DNA from: Verrucomicrobiaceae bacterium
GTDB lineage: Bacteria > Verrucomicrobiota > Verrucomicrobiia > Verrucomicrobiales > Verrucomicrobiaceae
Length of the DNA stretch: 64,000 nucleotides
Reading direction: 5' to 3'
NCBI GenBank assembly: GCA_015075365.1
Contig: JABTUN010000002.1
Location: 806,001 to 870,000, forward strand
The notes beneath the pieces are model-generated. The model was not told the origin of the DNA. It worked only from the letters and a program-made list of their open reading frames with translations, and made no database searches. Made by a program: the position numbers and the translations under genes. Positions 26,443 through 32,918 of the stretch are shown piece after piece (within the stretch, counting starts at the first letter, position 1; every line of letters begins with the position of its first letter).

Positions 26443-28809
26443 CCGCATCAACAACATGCCGCTCAAATCGGCGACCGGCTGAACATACTCGCCGATCAAT
26501 TGAAGACGCGCACCCGCGCCAGCCTCAATGACGCCAATCACTGGCTGGAGTCCGCCATGAAGCGTTTCTTCAATGCCTTGATGGGCTGGGACTTGGTCAA
26601 TCTCAACATCGAAAAGCCCAATTACCCGGCGGCAGACCTCGGCGATAAAGCACGCCGCATTGCCATTCAAATCACCAACCAAGAGGACTCCGACAAGATC
26701 ACCGAGACAGCGGCCAAGGCCATCAAGCACAAGCTGCACAAGGACTACAACCGCCTCATCATCTTCTTCCTGCTGCCGCGAAAGCCTCCGATGCCAAAGG
26801 GGTTCAAGCAGTCACCCGATGGTCCGGTCATCGAATGCCGGGACATCGCCGATTTGTTGAGGCAGCTACCCGAGTTGGAGGATCAAGGCCGCTTGAAGGC
26901 CGCCAATGATGTCCTCGCGAAGGAACTCGGCATCCGTGATACGGACGAGAGCGTCTATCCATCGAATCTCCCCGGCATCTACGCAGGCTGCGTCTTTGTG
27001 GGTCGCGAGCAGTTCCTCAATGACCTGCGCGCGTCGCTCCTGAAGAAGACGCAAGCCACCGCCATCATGCAGGCACCCGCCGCCACGGGGATCTCCGGCC
27101 TCGGCGGCATTGGCAAGACGCACGCGGCGGTGGAATACGCCCGCAGGCATCAGGCCGACTACAGCGCCACGCTCTTTGTCAGCGGCGATTCATCCGAGCG
27201 GCTCGACAGCGGCTTCTCCGCGCTCTTCGACGTTCTCTCCCTCGGCCGCAAAAACGAGATGGAGAGCGATCAGGCCGCGCGCGTCGCCGCCGTCATGAAA
27301 TGGTTCGCCAGCCATGACAAATGGCTGCTCATCGTCGATAACGTCGATGACGAAAAGGCGGCAGCCGCGCTCGACCAATACATGGGCCACCTCGGTCGGG
27401 GTCATGTCCTCATCACCTCCCGCCTGCAAAGCTGGGCTGACAATGTCGCCACCCTGCCCATCGAAGTCCTCAGCCTCGATGAATCCATCGACCTGCTGCT
27501 CCAGCTCACCGATAAAAAGCGCCGCCGCACCGATGACGAGGCCGCGCAGGCCCGCCTCCTGGCCGAAAAACTCGACGGCCTGCCCCTCGCGCTGCATCAG
27601 GCCGCCGGTTACATCAACGAACAGCGCCTCACCTTCGCCCAATACCTCGCCGAGTATGAGCAGGAGGCCGCGAGGCTGCTCGACTGGTTCAAGAGCCATG
27701 TCATCCATTACGAGCGCCTCGAAAAAGACACCCCCAAGCCCGTCCTCATCACCTGGAAGACCAGCTTCGACAAGCTGGATGCCGACACCCGCTTCTGGCT
27801 CCTTGTCTTCGCCCACTTCGCCCCCGATCCCATCCCCGAGTTCCTGCTCGACTCCGCCCCGGAGGCCTCTGCCGAGGTCAAAACGCTTTTGCGTTCTGCC
27901 CAAGACGCCCTCGCCCAGGCCGAGGGCTACAGCCTCCTCACCCGCTACGATGCCCCCCCCCGCTTCAAGCTCCACCGCCTCGTCCAGCACATCCTCCGCC
28001 TCACCGCCCCGGCGGCCGAATGCGCCACCGCCCTCGCCATGGGCATCCGGCTTTTCGTTGAAGGCAATCTAGGCAATCCGCTGGATGTCCGAACCTGGAA
28101 AAAATGGACGCCGCTCCAGCCCCACGCCGTCTCCCTCGTCACCCACGCCCCCGATGCGCCTGCGCTGGAGCGTTTGAGCTGGTTGGTGGGGCAGTTGGGA
28201 AATCTGTTTCACACCAAAGGCATTCATGGAGAAGCTGAAAAACACTTACTCCGCGCCTGGAAGCTGGATGAGACCCGCTATGGCCCGGACCATCCTGCTG
28301 TCGCCATTCGCCTCAACAACCTCGCTACGTTGCTCCAGGCCACGAACCGGTTGGCGGAGGCCGAGCCATTGATGCGGCGTGCCTTGCAGATCGATGAGGC
28401 CAGCTATGGCAAGGACCATCCCAATGTCGCCGCGAGTCTCAACAACCTCGCGCAGTTGCTCAAGGCCACGAACCGGCTGGCGGAGGCCGAGCCGCTGATG
28501 CGCCGCGCCTTGCAGATCGACGAGGCCAGCTATGGCAAGGACCATCCCAATGTCGCCACGAACCTCAACAACCTTGCGCAGTTGCTCAAGGCCACGAACC
28601 GGCTGGCGGAGGCCGAGCCACTGCTGCGACGTGCTTTCGACATCTTTGTGCGTAGCCTGGGACTGGAGCATCCGAAAGCGCAGGGAGTCGGTGGGAACTA
28701 CATCCGTCTCCTGAAGGCCCTGAAGGTGCCGGAGGAGGAGATTGGGGAGCGGGTGAAGAGCGCGATGGGCAAGAGCGGGAGCGCGGAAGCGGGTGGCGGT
28801 GCCGGGTGA
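26434..28809 (+). CDS. SMEK-like / NB-ARC / TPR protein (NLR-like STAND NTPase)
   Basis: About 791 residues in three parts. Residues 5-130 resemble the SMEK domain placed at the N-terminus of STAND ATPases (LNDANHWLESAMKRFFN, LVNLNIEKPNYPAADLGD, ARRIAIQITNQ). The NB-ARC NTPase follows, with P-loop GLGGIGKT at 222-229, Walker B KWLLIVDNVDD, RxxxR-like VLITSRLQSW and the GLPLAL motif. The C-terminus is TPR, with three almost identical 42-residue repeats. STAND proteins of this build sense a ligand with the repeats, oligomerise through the NTPase and activate the N-terminal effector; many defend against phages. The N-terminal effector activity is not established here. The ATG at 26434 was chosen over GTG 26428. 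The gene stands alone and is flanked by related repeats on both sides. Confidence 0.85.
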   Translation: MPFPHQQHAAQIGDRLNILADQLKTRTRASLNDANHWLESAMKRFFNALMGWDLVNLNIEKPNYPAADLGDKARRIAIQITNQEDSDKITETAAKAIKHKLHKDYNRLIIFFLLPRKPPMPKGFKQSPDGPVIECRDIADLLRQLPELEDQGRLKAANDVLAKELGIRDTDESVYPSNLPGIYAGCVFVGREQFLNDLRASLLKKTQATAIMQAPAATGISGLGGIGKTHAAVEYARRHQADYSATLFVSGDSSERLDSGFSALFDVLSLGRKNEMESDQAARVAAVMKWFASHDKWLLIVDNVDDEKAAAALDQYMGHLGRGHVLITSRLQSWADNVATLPIEVLSLDESIDLLLQLTDKKRRRTDDEAAQARLLAEKLDGLPLALHQAAGYINEQRLTFAQYLAEYEQEAARLLDWFKSHVIHYERLEKDTPKPVLITWKTSFDKLDADTRFWLLVFAHFAPDPIPEFLLDSAPEASAEVKTLLRSAQDALAQAEGYSLLTRYDAPPRFKLHRLVQHILRLTAPAAECATALAMGIRLFVEGNLGNPLDVRTWKKWTPLQPHAVSLVTHAPDAPALERLSWLVGQLGNLFHTKGIHGEAEKHLLRAWKLDETRYGPDHPAVAIRLNNLATLLQATNRLAEAEPLMRRALQIDEASYGKDHPNVAASLNNLAQLLKATNRLAEAEPLMRRALQIDEASYGKDHPNVATNLNNLAQLLKATNRLAEAEPLLRRAFDIFVRSLGLEHPKAQGVGGNYIRLLKALKVPEEEIGERVKSAMGKSGSAEAGGGAG
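28303..28680 (+). repeat. Three tandem 126-bp TPR-encoding repeats within the STAND gene
   Basis: Units at 28303-28428, 28429-28554 and 28555-28680 each encode a 42-residue TPR of the type LNNLA-LL-ATNRLAEAEPLMRRAL. The first two, and the first half of the third, are nearly identical even at silent positions. A more diverged copy precedes them. Such identity indicates recent duplication or gene conversion. Confidence 0.9.
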
Positions 28810-28840
28810 AGGCCAAGGGCCTTCCGTCTTGTAGCAAAGG

Positions 28841-29043
28841 GGTGCCGAGCCTGTGGCGAGTGCTCCCCTGGAAATACGGACCACCGCCTCCCCATCAGCG
28901 CGCCGAACCCCAACGGGGTTCCGTATCGCCGTGTTGAGGGCGAAACAGGCCGCCGCGAAGGGACGGAACCCCGGTGGGGTTCATCGGATGGGCGGTGGCG
29001 GGGGATGCGCGACCCAGGGGAGCGCTCGCCAAGGCTCGGCACC
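28841..29043. repeat. Nested inverted repeat downstream of the STAND gene
   Basis: The outer arms GGTGCCGAGCC...GCTCCCCTGG (28841-28871) and 29014-29043 are reverse complements over about 30 nt with two mismatches and one indel. Inside are two hairpins in mirrored orientation: GAACCCC(28905-28911)/GGGGTTC(28915-28921) and GAACCCC(28966-28972)/GGGGTTC(28976-28982). The whole block could fold into one long cruciform or RNA stem. Confidence 0.65.
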
Positions 29044-29099
29044 TCTGGGCTATGGGCCGCAAGCCTTTCAGGCTTGGCTGAAACCGGGGCGGGTAGGGT

Positions 29100-29320
29100 G
29101 GATGGGCCGAAAAAGAGAAAAGAGGGGAAAAAGGAAAAGGCGGATAAAGGTAGGGCGCTTGGTCCTCCAAGCGCCGGTTCGCAGGCCAGAGGGCATACGA
29201 GAGCACTTTTCAGCCCGCGCAGGCCGCAGGACGCTCGTGCGGCGGCTGGGGGACCAGCCGCCCTACCTGATGAAGATGCTTCCCCGGCTCTTTTCCCTTT
29301 TTTCTCTCTTTCGGCCATGC
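29100..29320. repeat. Inverted-repeat element B (second copy of the arms of element A)
   Basis: The left arm (29101-29140, GATGGGCCGAAAAAGAGAAA then AGAGGGGAAAA) and the right arm (29287-29320, reverse complement ATGGCCGAAAGAGAGAAA then AAGGGAAAAGAG) match those of element A. Two inner hairpins face each other: GGCGCTTGG/CCAAGCGCC at 29154-29175 preceded by GGTA, and GGCGGCTGG/CCAGCCGCC at 29241-29262 followed by CTACC. The interior is shorter than in element A and not clearly related to it. No transposase is encoded. Confidence 0.65.
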
Positions 29321-29412
29321 TGCCGTGCCTTTTGCCAAACCACCGCATTCTGGTGAATGCGCCACGCGGCGCGGCGTGGGATTGTTTGCCAGAACAAGGG
29401 AGCGGAATGGGC

Positions 29413-29706
29413 TTGGGAGCGGTCTGCAACGTCTGGAGAGGTGGCCGCGTCGTCTTGGGATGGCGTTGAAACGCCTTGGGATGGCCCTGAAACGTCTTTT
29501 GAGGGTGCTGAAATGGTTTCAATGGATCAAAAAGACGATGCAGCGGACTGCCCGGACGCTGCATGGCTATTGAAAGACGATGCAGGAGCTTGGAAAGACG
29601 ATGCAATTGTTTCAGCAGACGATGCAGCGCGTGCAAAAGGCGTTGCATGGGGCCTGGAAGCCGTTTCAGGAGCCTGAATGGGCGCTGCAAGTGACCTAGG
29701 AGGCAC
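29413..29706. repeat. Fourteen-unit, strict 21-bp degenerate periodic array
   Basis: Divided into 21-nt units from 29413, all 14 units begin with T. Seven begin with TGCA, and eight consecutive units (6-13) carry G-N-C-G at positions 17-20. Units differ greatly elsewhere, yet no unit has an insertion or deletion. In one plus-strand frame the array gives heptads such as WDGVETP/WDGPETS; on the minus strand it gives LHRLxxx and FQxHPKx heptads. Neither strand has a start with coding support. The constant period without sequence conservation is unusual. No spacers or cas genes are present, so it is not CRISPR. Confidence 0.75.
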
Positions 29707-30003
29707 GGACGATCTTCAAGGGCATTTGGCTGATCTCCCGGCGGGCTGGTGTGTGCATGACAAGCCGGATTGGTAGGCGCATGGGTCGGTTTGACGTGCA
29801 AAAAGTGTTTGCAATGACCTAAGAGGCATGCATGGTCCGCCCAGCCAGCCGCTGAGGTGATGCCACCCGGCGGCGTGGTTTGTGAATCGACAGGCCAGCC
29901 ACCATGAGCCGTTTGTTCAGCCTCCCCCACCAGCCTGGGCGTGCGCGCCGCAGGCGCACGGGGAATTCGTGCCGCTGGTCCTCCACCCTCCACCGCCGCA
30001 CGC

Positions 30004-31101
30004 ATGCCGCACGATCCCCTGAAGGCCCGCTGGAATGACGGCAGCGTGTGGAACGGCGGCTTTCTGTGGTCGTCCGGCTCCACGCCGCCTGAGGAAACGC
30101 CTCTGCTGCCCGCCACACCGATCCCCCTCAACACCCATACCACCATGCAACCCCACGAAATCACCAAGGAACGCGCCATCCTGTCCCTGACAGTGTGGAC
30201 GCAGCACGCGCCGGCGCTGATGATCGGCAATCAAGGCACGACGGAGCTGGAGGCTCTGATCGACCAGTATGAACCGCTGGTGCAACTGCGGGCGGTGAAG
30301 CAGGACGAGGCGGACGCCGCCTACCGCGCGCAGCAGACGACGCTGGCGAAGCTGAAGCTGCTGGGCACGCGGGTGGCGCAGATCATCGAGGGCCACCACA
30401 GCGAGGATGTGCTGATCATGAAGGACCTGAAGGATGTGTATCAAACCTCCCCGCGCAGCGAAGGGACTATCCTGGAGCGGGCGCGGATGCTGTACCCGCT
30501 GTGGGTGCGGGTGAACACGGCGCGGGCGGCGCACACGCCGGCGCTGCCGCCGATCACGCGGATGGTGCAGGGCGTGGACCACACGGCGGCGATGTTCAAG
30601 GCGCTGCTGGACGGCTATACGACGCAGGTGCAGGCGCGCAGTGACGCGGACGGGGTGCTGGCAGGGACGAAGAAGGATCTGGAGGACCTCAACGAGGAGA
30701 CGGACGCGCTGATCAAGAAGTGGTACAAGGTGATGAAGGCCAGCTACGATCCGGGATCGCCGGAATACGAGGCGCTCTCCAGCATCCCGACGGAGGGCGG
30801 CACGCCGGCGCCGGGGATCATCGAGATCAGCACGGTGGTGCAGGGCGGGGAGAACGGCCTGCATGTGGAGGCGGAGTATGTGCCGGGCGGCGGGGAGCAC
30901 GCGACGACGCGGCTGATCAAGTGGATGGTGGTGGGCGTGGACACGGGCTTCACCCACAGCGAGCCGCTGGAGGCGACGGGGAACGTGATCGGCCCCTTCG
31001 TGGTGGGAAATGTGGTGAAGCTGATGACGGAGGTGAGCAACAGCTCCGGCACACGCACGAGCGCGGAGCGGACGATCACGATCGAGCCGCCGATCGTGTA
31101 G
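30004..31101 (+). CDS. Hypothetical protein, helical with C-terminal beta domain
   Basis: 365 residues if started at the ATG at 30004; an alternative ATG at 30145 would give 318. The first 47 residues are Trp/Pro-rich (MPHDPLKARWNDGSVWNGG). The middle is helical (about residues 50-235). The last about 120 residues look like an immunoglobulin/fibronectin-type beta sandwich (IIEISTVVQGGENGLHVEAEYVPGG, EVSNSSGTRTSAERTITI). No signal peptide, enzyme motif or known family was recognised. Codon use is strongly G-ending, unlike the C-rich SEC-C operon. It follows the repeat region and is convergent with the isochorismatase-SGNH gene. Confidence 0.65.
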   Translation: MPHDPLKARWNDGSVWNGGFLWSSGSTPPEETPLLPATPIPLNTHTTMQPHEITKERAILSLTVWTQHAPALMIGNQGTTELEALIDQYEPLVQLRAVKQDEADAAYRAQQTTLAKLKLLGTRVAQIIEGHHSEDVLIMKDLKDVYQTSPRSEGTILERARMLYPLWVRVNTARAAHTPALPPITRMVQGVDHTAAMFKALLDGYTTQVQARSDADGVLAGTKKDLEDLNEETDALIKKWYKVMKASYDPGSPEYEALSSIPTEGGTPAPGIIEISTVVQGGENGLHVEAEYVPGGGEHATTRLIKWMVVGVDTGFTHSEPLEATGNVIGPFVVGNVVKLMTEVSNSSGTRTSAERTITIEPPIV

Positions 31102-31182
31102 CGCGCGGCGTGGTGCTGCCCCAGGCGGAGGCGTTTGCGGCCCTTGGCGCTGCCCCGCCGCGGGCGGGAGGCATGGAGGCGG

Positions 31183-32787
31183 CTATTTTTTCCGGATCAC
31201 GGGCGCGAGCCACTTGGCGGTCTCGTCGGCGATGATGTTGTAGCCGGCGAGCGTGGGGTGGCGGTCGCCGGCCCAGCCGGGGAGGTGGCCGAAGATGCCG
31301 TCGAGACGGTTGTCGAGGACGACGACCTGGGGATCCGTGCCGGGCTGGAGGTAGGGCGTGGCGAAGGGGCGGAGGTTTTCGGGGATCTTGGCGAGCGCGT
31401 AGCGGCGGTAGTTGAGGCCGTCGGGGTTTTTCTTCAACTCGGCGAGGTAACGTGGCGCGATGTCGAAGAGCGTGAGCTTTTCCTCGGCGGCGATCTGCTT
31501 GATGAGGGCGTTGATGTCGTCGTGGAGGTTGTCGGGCGCGTAGGGGATGCAGGTCATGGGGATGAGCATGGCCCGGGGGTGATCCTGGCGGAGGCGGGCG
31601 AGGAGCTCGCGGAAGTCCTTGGGGAACTGGGCGGGGAAGTCCTTGACCTTGGCGCGGTCGTTGAGGCCGTAGCGGATGAAGATGTAGTCGGCCTGGGGCT
31701 TGGTCTTGACGGCCTTGTCGTAGCGGGTGTCGAGCAGGCGGCGGATGTATTCGCCGCTGACGCCTTCATTATAGACATCGGCGGGGGGCAGGCCGGGCTG
31801 GGCGGCGAGGAGGATGCGCAGGGTGTCCTCGAACTGGGGCTCGCCGGGGGCGAGTTTCTTGGGGATGCCGGCCTCGGTGGTGCTGTCGCCGAGGAGGAGG
31901 ATCTGGAGGCGTTTTTTGCCGGCGGTGGCGTCGCTGAAGGTGAAGGGTTTGCCGCCGATGAACTGGTCGGAGGTGATGGTGGGGCAGATGAGGCGCTCGA
32001 CGTGCTGGATGAAGAGCTCCGTGCCGCGGGTGTGGCTGACGAAGGGCCAGCGGGCGGGATTGTACATGGTGTCGGTCATGTCGCGCATGAGGACGACGTG
32101 CCTGCCGTTTTTGGCCATCTGGCGCAGGCCGAAGGGGCGGCCGGCGACGCACATGTTGGTGTGGACGCCCATGAGGATGACGTTGTCGATGCGGCGCGCC
32201 TCGAGGAGGTTCCAAATCTCGACGCCGCTGTCGCTGATGGCGTCTTTTTCCTGGTCGATGCGGAGGGTGTCGATCTGCTTTGTCCACGGTGCGCGGGGGT
32301 TGAGGCCCTTGGCGGTCAATTCAGCGGCCCATTTGGCGTGCTCGGCGGGATCGTCGTCCTCGCCGCCGTCGGATTGATCGAGCGGATAGACGGCCAGCTC
32401 CTCGCTGGGGATTTGCTTGCACCATTCGCCGATCTTGTCGGGCAGGCGCGCGGCGGCGGGGGCGGACTTGGCGCGCTCGCGGGCGGGCGTGCCCTCGTAG
32501 GGCTTCATGCAGGAGCTGGGGGCGTGGATGATGAGGACGCCTTCCTGGCGGGCCTTTTCGAGGACCTGATTGAAGCGGGGAGCCATCTCGCCCTCACGGA
32601 TAACGGCATTTTTACAGTGATGGAGATCCCACATGTCGCAGACGATGATGGCGGTGCGGGAGGGGAGCCATTGCTCTTTGACGAGGGTCGTTTTGCCGGA
32701 GGGGGCGCGGGATTGCAGCGTGAGGGGGAGCGGCGTCTCGGCGGCGAGGCACGAGACGGCGGCGAGGAAGAGGAGGAGGCGTTGCAT
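31183..32787 (-). CDS. Secreted isochorismatase-like / SGNH hydrolase fusion
   Basis: A 534-residue protein with signal peptide MQRLLLFLAAVSCLAAE. Residues about 20-290 form an isochorismatase-like cysteine hydrolase: AIIVCDMWDLHHC for the Asp, and VILMGVHTNMCVAGRP carrying the Cys nucleophile. Residues about 310-534 form an SGNH/GDSL hydrolase, with ILLLGDSTTEAG for the Ser, the FIRYGLND block, and GDRHPTLAGY for the Asp/His. The fusion suggests two hydrolytic steps on one extracellular substrate, such as an N-acyl or O-acyl modified compound, but the substrate is unknown. The start at 32787 was chosen for the signal peptide; the frame stays open upstream. Confidence 0.85.
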   Translation of the reverse strand: MQRLLLFLAAVSCLAAETPLPLTLQSRAPSGKTTLVKEQWLPSRTAIIVCDMWDLHHCKNAVIREGEMAPRFNQVLEKARQEGVLIIHAPSSCMKPYEGTPARERAKSAPAAARLPDKIGEWCKQIPSEELAVYPLDQSDGGEDDDPAEHAKWAAELTAKGLNPRAPWTKQIDTLRIDQEKDAISDSGVEIWNLLEARRIDNVILMGVHTNMCVAGRPFGLRQMAKNGRHVVLMRDMTDTMYNPARWPFVSHTRGTELFIQHVERLICPTITSDQFIGGKPFTFSDATAGKKRLQILLLGDSTTEAGIPKKLAPGEPQFEDTLRILLAAQPGLPPADVYNEGVSGEYIRRLLDTRYDKAVKTKPQADYIFIRYGLNDRAKVKDFPAQFPKDFRELLARLRQDHPRAMLIPMTCIPYAPDNLHDDINALIKQIAAEEKLTLFDIAPRYLAELKKNPDGLNYRRYALAKIPENLRPFATPYLQPGTDPQVVVLDNRLDGIFGHLPGWAGDRHPTLAGYNIIADETAKWLAPVIRKK

Positions 32788-32918
32788 GGCGGGTGAGGGC
32801 GGAGGCGGGACGTGAGAGCGTAGAAGTAAGAGGTGAGAGAGGCGCTTCTGGCATCGGAGGCGGGAGTTCTGGCTCTTCCGCGGGGCTGCAAGGGGAGGCC
32901 AGACCAAAACTTTACTTT

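Larger units (their letters stand above)
28810..30003. other. 1.2-kb repeat-rich region without a supported gene
   Basis: This stretch holds a nested inverted repeat (28841-29043), element B (29100-29320), the 21-bp array (29413-29706) and an imperfect direct repeat (TGACCTAGGAGGCA near 29692 and TGACCTAAGAGGCA near 29816). Long open frames exist on the minus strand (for example 28698-30230). They are low-complexity translations of the repeats and cross the end of the STAND gene, so no gene is called. The region separates the STAND gene from the next coding sequence. Confidence 0.7.

Noticed and set aside
29413-29706. CRISPR array
   Set aside because: Units are contiguous 21-bp copies without spacers, too degenerate for CRISPR repeats, and no cas gene is in the window.
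28698-30230. 510-codon open frame on the minus strand across the repeat region
   Set aside because: It overlaps the end of the STAND gene and the start of the next gene, is low-complexity Pro/Arg/His/Leu, and simply translates the 21-bp array and inverted repeats. No start site or domain is seen.
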